Shown: positions 1-8,820, counted from the stretch's first letter. The stretch is DNA of 30,000 bases from Prorocentrum cordatum (GCA_963575745.1 CAUYUJ010015837.1:1665540-1695539); one strand, 5' to 3'. Numbers and translations: made by a program. The notes: generated by a model not told the origin, from the letters alone.

Positions 1-239
1 TCCTCGTTGGGCCCCACGGGCGCAGGGACGTGACGACGGTGTCGCACTCCTTGACAGCGGCCAGAGAGGCGAGGCTTCCGTTGTACTTTTGCGTGGGACG
101 GCGCTGCGCTGGACTCTCCAGAGGGGCAGACAAACATGCGACGGTTGCGCGGCTGGGAAATCGCTGGATCTACCAGACAATTTGCGATGCCGTTACACGG
201 CTTGCCCGAGCGCGCGTGCGGATTGCTTATGCCGCGCTG
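1..239. other. intergenic DNA, possible outlying satellite copy
   Basis: No convincing coding region. A segment near 104-145 (GCGCTGGACTCTCCAGAGG, then CGACGGTTGCGCG) loosely resembles the repeat unit that follows, so this may be the most eroded end of that array. Open frames here overlap on several strands and show no recognisable motif. Confidence 0.4.
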
Positions 240-585
240 CGACGTAAAAAAAGTGGAGGCACTCCGCCAGATACCCCAAAGTACCTGGGAAAGTGGCGAC
301 AGTTGCAAATTTGGCAGCATCCAGGGGGACGAGAGTGATACGTGGATCTGCGTGGGGGGGATCGCCGCTGGGCGCACTGGTGGTGCAGGAAAGTGGCGCC
401 AGGTGTGCGTTCGGCAGCGCCCAGGGGGAAGACGGTGATTGATGGATTTGCGCATTGGGGCCCTCCGCTGGACCACCCAAAATGCACAGGGAAAGCACGA
501 CAGTTGCACGTTTTGCGGTATCCAGGGAGGGTGTGATCGGCGTGTGGGGGCACGCCGCTGGACATCCCAGAGGGGAGGAAAGGAA
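240..585. repeat. eroded ~100-bp tandem repeat, about 3 units
   Basis: The CCAGGG landmark recurs at 321, 421 and 522, giving periods of 100 and 101 bp. Each unit carries an AAAG(T/C)... block about 30 bases before CCAGGG and a CCGCTGG block in its second half. The first unit starts with AAAGTGGCGACAGTT at 290-304, which is the same 15-mer found in nearly every unit of the 102-bp satellite at 16.47-18.24 kb. GCAGC, CCAGGG and GATCTGCG/AATCTGCG then fall at matching offsets. I therefore read this as a diverged relic of the same satellite family. The units differ from each other far more than those of the large array. Confidence 0.7.
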
Positions 586-1817
586 GTATGTTCAAGAATC
601 CCGCAGCGACACAAAATGGTTTTCGAGTCCTTTGGGGAGCCTGGCTCAAAGAAAAACGAAGTGAAGGGAGAGAAGAAGGGAAAGAGAAGGGGGACTGCAG
701 TGGCGCAGAGCGAAGAAAAGTGGGTCGCGTGGGGCAGAACGGAGAGGAGTGGAGCGAGGTGGATGGACTGGCTTGGAGTGGACAGGAGCGGAATTGAGCG
801 CATTGGAGTGGATTTGAGTGGACAGGAGTGAAGTTGAGACAAGTGGAGGGAGGATCAGGAGGGAGAGAAGGCGCGGATTGGCCGCCTCGGCTCGAGCGGG
901 TGAGCGGCACGGGCGGCGCGGGCCTGGTCGGTGGGTTTTCCGCCCGGCCGCTTAGGAGGTAGGATTGTCCCGCAGCAAGCGCAGGGATCGTTCGTTGGCG
1001 GGCTTTCTGTTGAAGGAGGAGGGGGAGGGGTGCATCGCTGGAGTATCGCTATCAAACGGGTGACCAGGAGGCGTATTGGCGCCCCGATTGCCCCGCGGCT
1101 GAGTTTCGACAAAGAGGACTGGGAGGGGGAAGAAGGGGATGAAGGGGGGAAGGGGAGGAAGAGGGAGCGGGAGAGGGGGAGGAGGAGCAGATCGGCCACC
1201 CACGAAGGAAGGGTCAAGCCCTTGCATGCAGCCCCAAAAAATGATGAAAACGATTGCGCAAACCATGTTCTTGCCCACAGAGCCCGACACAGAAAACGTG
1301 ATGCTTCCTAGCGAAGCAGCAGCATCGAGGAAGGCGAAACATGCGGGTCATGGCTCTGTGCCGCGGTGACTTGAGACCCAAGCTGATCCTACCACTCAGT
1401 TCGATCGAAAGGGTGGTACTTCTATGGCGGAGCACGGACAACAGCGAAAGTCATCGGGATCGTACACAACGCTCGGCTGGTGGTTAGCATGGCTGGCTTA
1501 GCAGCGTAATTGACGCACGTCGCCGTGTGACACGAGCCAGGCAGCGCAGGAATCAATGGGGCGTGCCGCCTGAGAAACAGGGATTCCCGTAGCTCCTCTG
1601 AGGAGACGAGGTTCATGGACGCACTCGCCTATCTGAGCCCAAGCTACCGCGCGGACTTCGCGATCCAGCGGTGCCCACCACTCGAAAGCCCTGCCCAGCG
1701 AGCTGCAGCGCGGAAATCCGCGGCCGGCGCGAGGCACACGGGCCGATCGGGGGCGCCCCGCCTCGGCGCGGCACCCGAGGAGAGAGAGAGAGCGCGCCGG
1801 CAGACCCCGGGCGGACG
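586..1817. other. intergenic, purine-rich then mixed
   Basis: From about 640 to 1190 the plus strand is rich in GGA/GAG runs, including a short pentanucleotide-like stretch (GGAGTGGA variants, 745-840). From 1200 to 1817 it is ordinary mixed sequence. Open frames of 60-130 codons occur on both strands but overlap each other and have biased, low-complexity translations. I see no gene. Confidence 0.45.
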
Positions 1818-1824
1818 GCCCCCC

Positions 1825-1884
1825 CTGCCCCGTCCACCAGAGAGGCCGCCCTCCCCCTCTGCCCCGTCCACCAGAGAGGCCGCC
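1825..1884 (+). repeat. 34-bp tandem duplication
   Basis: The block CTGCCCCGTCCACCAGAGAG followed by GCCGCC occurs at 1825-1850 and again at 1859-1884, a period of 34 bp. It directly abuts the (CCT)n microsatellite, so slippage or local duplication at the edge of the tract is the likely origin. Confidence 0.85.
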
Positions 1885-2022
1885 CCCTCCCCCTCCCCCT
1901 CCTCCTCCTCCTCCTCCTCCTCCTCCTCCTCCTCCTCCTCATCCTCCTTCCTCCTCCTCCTCCTCCTCCTCCTCCTCCTCCTCCTCCTCCTCCTCCTCCT
2001 CCTCCTCCTCCTCCTCCTCCTC
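1885..2022. repeat. (CCT/TCC)n microsatellite
   Basis: A nearly pure CCT trinucleotide tract with two small interruptions near 1940-1950. It generates polyserine, polyleucine, polyproline and, on the minus strand, polyglutamate open frames. I treat these as artefacts of the repeat rather than genes. Confidence 0.97.
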
Positions 2023-2178
2023 CGGCGGCGCGCCGAGGGGGGGAGGGCAGAGGAGGCGGGCCATCTCAGGAGGCCCGGAGAAGGCCTCGGGCCTTTCGAG
2101 AGGCTTTTTCTGGGCCTTCGCCGACGCCTCGCCGCTCATGAGGAGGGTTGCCTTCTCGCTTCGCCCCTCGTCGCTTCC
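2023..2178. mobile_element. possible fold-back element, diverged copy of the 190-bp TIR family
   Basis: The left side reads GGCGGCGCGCCGAGGGGGGG and is followed by a GCGGGCC block. The right side (2150-2178) in reverse complement resembles it: GGAAGCGACGAGGGGCGAAG. Internal AGAAGGCC and CTTTCGAGAGGC blocks recall the better copies at 3712, 8556 and 9456. This is the weakest member of that family. Confidence 0.35.
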
Positions 2179-2388
2179 GATCGGGGGAGCGTAAGACCCG
2201 GGTTTGCCGGGACTCGGGTTCGCCATCGTTTTTTGACGACCGCGCCTCGGATTTTGACGAGGAGGAGTTTCGCGGGATGTTTGCAGCGGGAGGCCTCGTC
2301 AAAATGCAGGCTCGGCCTCGTCATTTTTTTGACGACCTCGTCGGGGATTTCCGAGTCTTCCGTACCCGGGTCTTACGTCTCCCCGATC
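2179..2388. mobile_element. fold-back (MITE-like) element with 24-bp terminal inverted repeats
   Basis: The arms at 2179-2202 and 2365-2388 are inverted repeats with two mismatches. Each contains GTAAGACCCGGG or its complement. The 160-bp interior also folds back: CCTCGTCAAAAT and ATTTTGACGAGG, plus GTCGTCAAAAAA and TTTTTTTGACGAC, occur in opposite orientations. There is no coding capacity. The size, nested symmetry and absence of genes fit a non-autonomous inverted-repeat element. A target-site duplication is not obvious. Confidence 0.7.
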
Positions 2389-3308
2389 CGAGCACAGGGA
2401 AGGCATCGATACGCAGATGGCCTGGAGGCAAGGCGGGAATTGCCACCACAACCCGCAGCATGACGCGGCGAAGGGGGAAAGTGAGCCTCGGGGTCTGGGG
2501 ACGAGCAGGGGGGGCGGAGAATTCCTTGAGAGACGCAAGCCACGCCAGGGAGTCGGCAGGCTCGTTCACGGGACCATTCTCGTGCGCACGTGCATGCTGC
2601 ACGAGCGTTCGCAAAGACAGAGAATGCCCCTCGAGGAGTGGCTCTACCAACCAACAGTTTGTCAATCGTGAGTGTGATTTGCCAGCAAGGAGACTGGGCG
2701 TTTCAAGAAATTGCCCAGAGCGCCGACTCAACCTCAGGCTGAGCGGTGCCGAATCCATCCGCGAAGCAGTGAGATCGGGGAGACCCGCAGCAAACCCCTC
2801 GAACGCGTCACCCTGCATATTGCAGAACAACAGCCGTAAAAGCCCACGCGGGAGGAAGTTGTGAAGTGCCCCTGGCTTCGTCAGTACAGTTTTCTGCATA
2901 CGTCCATCCAGAGCAACCTCCGTTCCGTGAGGGCAAGGCTGAGAGATAGTCAAGGGTGGATACGGAACGCTTCGTAGGGCGTCCAGTCGTACCCCAAGGG
3001 GGGACTCCACTGCTCCTTGATGGACAGGCCTACGGGGACAGTGCTGGCGCTACGAGACCCCAGTGCGTCGAGGAATTGCAAATCTGGATGGGGGCGCGTG
3101 GGTTAGCGACGGTTCCCGCTTCCGCACAGAATCGGCGCGCGCTCCGTCGCCAAAGCAGGTGGCATTGGCCCCCTGTTTCGGAGAGTACCTTCCCAGATCC
3201 GTAGATCTGGCGCCCAAGCGCAAGATCCACGGATCCCTAATACATGTCAGCGTACGCCCGAGTGTGCTAGGCGCCGGCCCCCGCCCAGTCCTGGCAGTTA
3301 ACAGACCC
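2389..3308. other. intergenic; minus-strand ORF of uncertain status at 2321-3010
   Basis: A 229-codon open frame on the minus strand (2321-3010) is the only candidate. Its part between about 2530 and 2900 has a mixed, protein-like composition, unlike the repetitive frames around it. A segment reading SGQFLETP, followed some 60 residues later by AHENG, could be a worn reverse-transcriptase motif B and C region, but the catalytic aspartates are absent and I cannot defend the match. The plus strand shows nothing. It may be an old retroelement relic or chance. Confidence 0.25.
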
Positions 3309-3433
3309 CCGACGTCATGATTTTTTCATGACATGGACCCCCAGCGGTCTGGACCCATTCCCCAAGACCGGTTCTTCATCCCGAGTCGTTTTGCGGGGCC
3401 CCGAGGTCTGGCAAGGGGCCCCCAGAGGCCGAA
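3309..3433 (+). repeat. dispersed ~125-bp repeat, copy 1
   Basis: The block begins CCGACGTCATGATTTTTTCA and ends GGGGCCCCCAGAGGCCGAA. A copy of the same length lies on the minus strand at 11199-11323, and the right-hand two-thirds recurs at about 9372-9450. Shared landmarks in order are CCGACGTC, GGTCT-GACCC, TTC-TC-C-GAG and GCCCC-GAGGCCGAA. It also contains a small perfect hairpin (GTCATGA/TCATGAC, 3314-3332). Confidence 0.6.
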
Positions 3434-3711
3434 AATAGCGAACTGCCTCCCGTCGCCGTTCGTTCATGACCCGAGGGGGCCTGAGAGCCCTGACAGCACG
3501 GTGCCGGTCGGAGCGAGCAATGCGCTCCGGCGCGGGCTAATACGCCTCGGCCTCGCCGGCGACCCCCTGCCCGGGGCCGCCTCGAGCTCCGCCCCCGCTG
3601 CAGCCCGACGGGGCCGGGAGGCCTCTCGAGCCCCCGGCGACGGCCCCGCCCTGCTCTCGCGCACCCGGTGGTGCGGCGGGGCCCCGAGCGGCAACGGGAG
3701 GGGGGTGCCCG
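3434..3711. other. intergenic, very GC-rich
   Basis: No motif or gene recognised. Long open frames on both strands reflect the lack of AT-rich stop codons. Confidence 0.4.
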
Positions 3712-3903
3712 TCGGCGGCGAGCTTGGGGGGGGGGGCGGGCCTGCTCCGAAAGCGCCGCCGGCCGTCTGAGAAGTGTTCGGAGGCCTCCCCGGAGACACA
3801 AAAGAGAAGCCTCTCAGAAGGCCACGGGGGCGCCTCTGAGAGTCTGCGCCGCCTTCTGCGAGGGCCTTCTCCTTCTCACCTCTCCCCCTCGTTCGCCGCC
3901 GAG
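3712..3903. mobile_element. 190-bp TIR element family, copy A
   Basis: The left end TCGGCGGCGAGCTTGGGG and the right end CCCCCTCGTTCGCCGCCGAG are imperfect inverted repeats. Inside are repeated CTGAGAAG, CTCAGAAGG and CTTCTCCTTCTC blocks, the signature shared with copies at 8556, 9456 and 12535. No coding capacity. The arrangement fits a MITE-like non-autonomous element. Confidence 0.7.
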
Positions 3904-4604
3904 CCTGGGGACACCGGGCAGCAACAGGGGGCGCCGAGCAGCAGCAGCAGCAGCAGCAAGGATTCTCCTGGCGACACTTGCTGGCGCCCTGATGGAAGCG
4001 ACGGGGGCTTCGTGCCCTGCCGAGGGTGCCGTGGACTGCCGATTCCAACGGGTGCACACCGTAGCCGGCACGGTCCTGATGTGTCGCGAGAGTGGCACTC
4101 AAAGAGGCCAGCTGCCTGCATCGTCGCAGGACCTGGCACCTGCTGAGCTGACATCATCGGCAGATGGGGCTGCCAGACCGGGGTGGACACACTGCCCGCA
4201 GCCTGCTCCGCGGCCTCTCCTCGTGGGCTGTGAATGCCCTCTCCGCTGGGGGCCCACACCTGGAGCAGCTGCATGACGTCGCCCCCGTCCGCCTCCATCT
4301 GATCTTGAGGCCCACGAGGTCCTGGCGCCGAAGTTCTCATCACAGCGGCCGAGGTTGCCCTGCTTCTGGCCCCGGACCCCTCACGGATCGATCCCGCTCG
4401 AAAAATGATGCAGAAGATGAGGTCCAGGGTTCCGGTCTTGATGTTTGTCCGATGTTGCATGTTGTCCATGACTTCGGATCTCAGGGAACCACGTGCAGCG
4501 CCTGAGCGTGCCTCTCCACGTAGGCATCGGCCCTGTCGCGCCGGATGAAGAACTGCCGAAGACTGGAACAAGACTGAAACAATATTGAAACAAGACAGGA
4601 GCTA
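3904..4604. other. intergenic; minus-strand ORF of uncertain status
   Basis: An open frame of 231 codons runs on the minus strand from 4571 to 3876, into the TIR element. Its first ~180 codons (4571 to about 4030) have ordinary codon composition, including a Met/Gln-rich stretch, and no low-complexity run. The last part is a (CAG)n-derived polyleucine stretch at 3942-3960. I recognise no domain. It could be an exon of an unknown gene or chance in GC-rich DNA. Confidence 0.25.
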
Positions 4605-4743
4605 CAGTCAACCCGCATAGTAAGGATGAGCGACTTTCCATCCTTGGCCGCTTTCGCTGGCCGCGCCCCGCTCGCAAAGTGGCGACGTAGTCTTCTAAGG
4701 ACCTTGCATCCTTATCGTGCGTCCTTATCATACGGGTTGACTG
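4605..4743. mobile_element. 139-bp fold-back element
   Basis: The left end CAGTCAACCCGCAT (4605-4618) matches the reverse complement of the right end ATACGGGTTGACTG (4730-4743) with one mismatch. Just inside, TAAGGATG near the left end faces CATCCTTATC near the right end. The middle is GC-rich and non-coding. This is a different family from the 190-bp element. Immediate flanks (GCTA, CAAG) show no clear target-site duplication. Confidence 0.7.
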
Positions 4744-6470
4744 CAAGACCGGCACATGACCTGCGCAGCACTGGAGATGAGCCGCCCAGCTGCGCTGGGT
4801 AGATTTGGCCGTGGCGGTCTCGTGCCGCGCCTTAGCCCTCTTGGGCGCGGCGACCTGGTGGCCCACTTGCCCGTCGAAGGGTTGGGGCAGACGCATTGTT
4901 GCAAGGAGGACCCATTCCCGGTCGTCTTCGGCACGATCGCGATGTGTCGGCGCGCCGTTTGTTCCGACGCACGGCCTTACGTCTTGGGGAGGGCGCCGCG
5001 GGCACCGGGGCAAACGCCGCCTCGGGCGCGGTGGGTTCGCTGTGGGTTTGCCGCGCCGCCGGCTGCGTCTCCTTGGAGCGCGGGACGCAGGGTTTGCCGT
5101 GGGTTTGCTGTGATGTCGGCGTCGTCCACTTGGGGGCGTTGAGAACAAAAAACGCGGCGACGCGTCCTCCTTTTATCATGAGAGGCGCAAGAATCGGCTT
5201 GAGTTCGAGGCGCCACTTCGAGATGTAGTTCGGCCTCCCCGCTCTTGTCGCCGTACCTGGCATGGCGCCTGCCAGGCTACCGGTTGGGATTCCGAACTCA
5301 GTCTGGAAAGGACGGCAGGCTACCAAGAGGTCCCGTTGTTTGTTCTCGCCCTCGAGTTGGAAAGAGATTGTTGGAGACAGAGCTCGACGTGGTGGCCGAG
5401 ACCTTGAAGACCAAATTAGGACCACCTGCTCTCGGATCGATTAGGACCCATGGCCACGGCTGGAATCCATGTGCTGCCTCGCTGCTGGAGCGACGCTGCG
5501 ACGGATGCGGCGAGGGAGAGTTATGACAAGCACGGCAGGGAAAACGTGATGGAAATGTCTGATTTCTGCATACGTCGTAGATTCAATTGTACGTTGACGT
5601 TGCCCATCCTATCCCCATCCCAACGGGGATATTGCATCTAAGCCCCACCAGTCCACCCTCCTAGGTGGGGATAGGCCTCCGAAACCTGAACGAACAGTTG
5701 TATGTATCCCCACCTTGGTGGGTAAGTCTGCCAGTGGGACCAAGGCCACGCCAGCATGGATAGGGATCGGCTAGTCGCTGCGCAGCTTGAGTCGAAAAAG
5801 CAAAGATGGGCGTCTGTGCGCTCGCGAGCCGCAATCGTAGGAGAGTCGCCTGTCGTCACGTCAGTTCGGCCTCGCCGCTCTCGGCGGTGCCGAGCTGGCT
5901 TTGCCGGTGCACAGGTGGTCAAGGCCGGCCGCTTTCGGCGGCTTGCGCGCGATGTCCCGCACGCGGACAGGGAGGAGGATGCCGAAGAGCCGCAAGGCGC
6001 GCACATCGGTAGCGCTACCCGTCCCTCGTCGCCACGGCTGGATTCGCCGCGAAGCCTTTATCAGATCGCGCCCCCTGGGAGTAGCGGTATCTGTACCTTT
6101 TTGCCACCCCGTCGGCCACATCGAGGAGGCAGGACCCTGACGGGGATCGGCAAGTGGTTGGCTCATGTCACGATGGAGCCTCAGGAGGAGGCGGGCGAGG
6201 AGGAGGGGGGGAAGGAGGATGACGGAGTGGAAGCGCAGTCCTCCAATTTCACATACGGGATCTCCTGACGGGGGGGAGTGTTTGCCACCCTGTCGATCGC
6301 GGTTGCCCCGGGCGAGGGCCAATCTTTGTGGTCTCGACGAGAGCTCCAAGGCGGAGCGCTCCGCTCGACCTCATGAGCGGGTTCAGGCCCGAGAGGAGAA
6401 ATGCGAGGAAGAGGAGGAATAGTTTCAGGAGAAAGTCAATTTCAAATCTCTCCTTCTGCGGTTAAGCATA
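4744..6470. other. intergenic with small inverted repeats
   Basis: No convincing gene. At 4990-5120 a loose repetition of GTGGGTTTGC-type blocks is visible. At 5605-5725 several mutually complementary TATCCCCA/TGGGGATA blocks could fold into stems. Near-identical short blocks AGTTCGGCCTC-CCGCTCT occur at about 5228 and 5868. The long open frames are mutually overlapping and have Arg/Ala/Pro-rich translations typical of GC-rich non-coding DNA. Confidence 0.45.
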
Positions 6471-6657
6471 TTTGCTTAGCGTGTCGCGCCGCTGGTTCTG
6501 GCCCACCACGTTCCGACGCGACACGCTAACCACGTCCCAGCCCCCAAGCGTCACCGTCCTGGGCTGTTCCTGGCCTCCCCGCGGAGCGGATCGACACGCC
6601 ATCGGTTCGCAGGGCATAGCGTGTCGCCAGGGCCGCCGCCGCGACACGCTAAGCAAA
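6471..6657. mobile_element. 187-bp nested inverted-repeat element upstream of the U1A-like gene
   Basis: The ends are perfect 17-bp inverted repeats: TTTGCTTAGCGTGTCGC at 6471-6487 and GCGACACGCTAAGCAAA at 6641-6657. Two further internal copies face inward, GCGACACGCTAA at 6518-6529 and TAGCGTGTCGC at 6617-6627. The element is thus two hairpins (6471-6529 and 6617-6657) inside one larger inverted repeat. It ends 100 bases before the proposed start codon of the RNA-binding protein. It may be a MITE, or a structured regulatory element; the sequence does not decide. A related TAGCGTGTCGC block occurs at 28219. Confidence 0.75.
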
Positions 6658-6706
6658 CGTTCCTGGTTGTCAGGTGGAACAACCTCTGCGTCTGCTGCAG
6701 GGTAGG

Positions 6707-6723
6707 TTCTGTCCCCCTTCCAG
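6707..6723 (+). promoter_or_regulatory. candidate spliced-leader trans-splice acceptor
   Basis: A pyrimidine tract (TTCTGTCCCCCTTC) ends in CAG at 6721-6723, 34 bases before the ATG at 6758. Dinoflagellate nuclear mRNAs receive a 22-nt spliced leader at such sites, so this is a natural acceptor for the downstream gene. Another AG at 6753-6754 (TTCTCAG) is possible. No TATA-like promoter is recognisable. Confidence 0.4.
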
Positions 6724-6757
6724 ACGGCCGGATCTGGCAGCGGAGGATTCTCAGGCG

Positions 6758-7951
6758 ATGTCGAGGAAGCCACTTTCGGACCTGCCACCCAATCTGACGC
6801 TGTACGTGAACAACCTCAACGACAAGATCAATGTGGAAACTGTCAAGAAGTCGCTGCGCGAAGTCTTCGCAGCATTTGGTGGCATCACCGACATCGTCGC
6901 GATGAAGTCGCTGAAGCGCCGTGGACAGGCTTGGATCATCTTCAAAGAGGTGTCGGCGGCCACCAACGCGCTCAAGTCTCTGCAGGGCTTCCCCTTCTAC
7001 AACAAGCCGATGCGCATCAACTACGCCAAGACCAAGTCCGACGCCGTAGCCAAGGCTGATGGCACATACGTGGAGCGGCCAAAAAAGATCGTGAAGCGCG
7101 AGGACCTGCGAAAGGGCAAGACCGCCACCCCGGCCCCCGCAGCGTCCGCCGCCCCCGCTGCCGCGAAGCCAGCAGAGGCCTCGAAGCCCACGCCCTCGCA
7201 GAAGAGCATCCAGGACCGCATCGGCTGGAATCCGCAGCAGACGGTGACTGCGCCCAAGGCGGTGGCGGCAAAACCCACAGGTGTGACGGAACCAAACAAG
7301 ACGTTGTTCGTGGAGAATTTGCCTTCCGAAGCAACGGACACCATGCTGTCGATGCTCTTCAGGCAGTACCCTGGCTTCCAGGAGGTGCGCCTCATACCCG
7401 GGCGGAACGTTGCGTTCGTGGACTACCAGAACGAATACCAGGCTGGCATGGCCATGCAGGGTCTGCAGGGCTTCGCGATGACTCCAGAGGCTGCAGGGAA
7501 TCTAGCAACAAAGAAAAGCACGAGCATACAAGCGATTGAGGAATCATGGCGTTATGGAATCCATGCCCCAGTGGCCGGGCCGACGCGCCGGCCGCCCTGC
7601 TCCCCAGATCCAGCGTTAACGCCGATTGTTTTTTCGAAAGCGATTGTTAGCAGCCGATGCCGATTAGCCTGCCCCGATGCCAAGCGATGGTCGATGCTTT
7701 CTCTTCGGGTAAGCGACACCTGAGTGACGGCAGAAAGCGGGGTTGACTGCGCGGACATTCGCGCGTAAGTTTCCTGCTCAAGGTCGCGCGTAAGCGCCCT
7801 CTTCTCCACGTGGTGTGCCACGCTGGCGGCCCGCGCAAGCCGCGGCGTCAGGTCGCTGTGCCATCTCGCGTAAGACCCGGTCCCTTCGCCGCGCATTCGA
7901 CCCCACATGCTCCTTGAGGTCAAGCTGAGCCTCAGCTACGCGAGGAAGTGA
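6758..7951 (+). CDS. U1A/U2B''/SNF-type spliceosomal RNA-binding protein, two exons
   Basis: This protein family binds stem-loops of U1 and/or U2 snRNA in the nucleus as part of the spliceosomal snRNPs. Exon 1 is 6758-7489 and exon 2 is 7919-7951, giving 254 residues, between typical human U2B'' (225) and U1A (282). RRM1 spans about residues 13-95, with RNP2 LYVNNL (15-20) and RNP1 RGQAWIIF (55-62). The stretch QGFPFYNKPMRINYAKT is highly characteristic of the family. An Ala/Pro/Lys-rich linker follows (about 96-179). RRM2 starts at about 180 (TLFVENLP, then LSMLFRQYPGFQEVRLIPGR and VAFVDYQ). The open frame runs on past 7489 to 7723 but then lacks the last beta strand of RRM2. Exon 2 supplies it (VKLSLSYARK, stop at 7949-7951). 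ATG 6758 is chosen because RRM1 starts soon after. The upstream in-frame extension to 6674 is unlike the family. Whether it is U1A or U2B'' cannot be told; a single SNF-like protein is common outside vertebrates. Confidence 0.9.
7490..7918 (+). other. GC-AG intron with direct repeat at its borders
   Basis: The proposed 429-bp intron begins GCTGCAGGG after CCAGAG and ends TCCTTGAG before GTCAAG. Donor GC and acceptor AG are non-canonical but common in dinoflagellates. GAGG/GAGGT-like sequence spans both junctions (CAGAG|GC and TTGAG|GT), the direct-repeat border seen in dinoflagellate introns and introner-like elements. Removing it leaves exactly the number of residues expected between the RRM2 alpha-2 region and its final strand. 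Inside, CGCGTAAG recurs three times (about 7763, 7787, 7867). Placement rests on protein homology, not on transcript data, so the exact border could shift by a few bases. Confidence 0.7.
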
Positions 7952-8517
7952 GGTGGCTGCGCCGCACGCCCCACAGCGACTCGGCTCTGCTGACCTGCCC
8001 CCCCTCTTGCTTCCGCGACGTGGACCCGCCGCGTGCGAGGTCGGCCCGGGCATCCCAGATGCCATCCTTCCGCGGACCGCCCGAGGAGGCTCCCGAGGCT
8101 CCACGAGCGCTGCGCCGCTTCGCGCCCCCCGCCCGGGGCGCCCAGGGCGCCAGCCGCAGTTGTGCTGGATCGCCGCCGAATGAGCGGAAGAAGCGAGAGC
8201 TAGATTAACATAACTTGTCGGAGCTCAGCGCGGACTTCTTGGATCGTCATTGGAGCCTAGTGGCGGCGCCTCTGGCGCCGCCCCTGGCGCACTCCGCGCG
8301 CCAGGAAGGGGGGCCCAGCGCCGATCCAAAAGTCCGCGCGGAGGTCCGAAAGTTCGTGCTGATGCCGTTCTTGCTTCCTCTGATTGGGGATGCTGTGCGT
8401 CGGCGTTTCAGGGGTGTGTGTTGAGTTCGGCCAGAGCTGGAGCCCTGGAGAGGCGCCCGAAGCCCTCGCGCCCCCCCCCTCCCGCCCTTTTGGGCAACGC
8501 CGACGTCGAGAGTTGAT
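7952..8517. other. intergenic, 3' flank of the U1A-like gene
   Basis: No AATAAA-like signal is evident, as is usual for dinoflagellates. A GGCGCC-rich palindromic patch lies at 8262-8300, and GTCCGCGC(G/C) blocks occur in opposite orientations at 8228 and 8330. No gene recognised. Confidence 0.4.
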
Positions 8518-8820
8518 GCAGCTAGAGACCTATCGCAGACCATCGCAGAAATCCTTCGGCGGCGAGCGAGGGGTGGGGGAAGTGAGAAGGAGAAGGCCCT
8601 CCCAGAGGGCGGCAGGGCTTCTCAGAACCCCTGTCGCCATCTGAGAGGTTTTCTGCGTCTTCGGGGAAGGCTTGGAACACTTCTCAGCACGCCGGGGAAC
8701 TTTCAAGCTTTCTGAGAAGGCCCGCCCCCTCTCGCTTCCCCCTTCGGGCTGGCAGCTGACACCTGCAACAGCACCGCGCGCATATATGAATAGACCATTG
8801 CAGCTAGAGACCAGTCGCAG
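8518..8820. repeat. 21-bp direct repeats bracketing a TIR element
   Basis: GCAGCTAGAGACC followed by TATCGCAG lies at 8518-8538, and GCAGCTAGAGACC followed by AGTCGCAG at 8800-8820, with two mismatches. The TIR element copy at 8556-8756 sits between them. The repeats are too long and too far from the element ends to be a simple target-site duplication. They may mark a local duplication or a second element. Confidence 0.6.
8556..8756. mobile_element. 190-bp TIR element family, copy B
   Basis: The left end TCGGCGGCGAGCGAGGGG, followed by GGGGGAAGTGAGAAGGAGAA, is nearly identical to that of copy C at 9456. Internal CTTCTCAGAA, CTGAGAGG, ACTTCTCAG and TTTCTGAGAAGGCC blocks match the family. The right end is more eroded (CTCTCGCTTCCCCCTTCGGG). 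Confidence 0.7.

Noticed and set aside
590-680. Relict spliced-leader sequence suggested by GGCTCAAAG near 642
   Set aside because: The match to the end of the dinoflagellate spliced leader is only a few bases, with no upstream agreement.
1615-2463. Ser/Leu/Pro-rich ORFs of up to 282 codons and the polyglutamate minus-strand ORF
   Set aside because: They are translations of a (CCT)n microsatellite and have no non-repetitive domain.
6674-6757. Extending the U1A-like protein upstream to 6674
   Set aside because: The first 28 codons do not resemble the family and would cross the likely trans-splice acceptor at 6721-6723.
7490-7723. Read-through C terminus of the RNA-binding protein as annotated by a simple ORF
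   Set aside because: It lacks the final RRM2 strand, while that strand is found downstream at 7919-7948.
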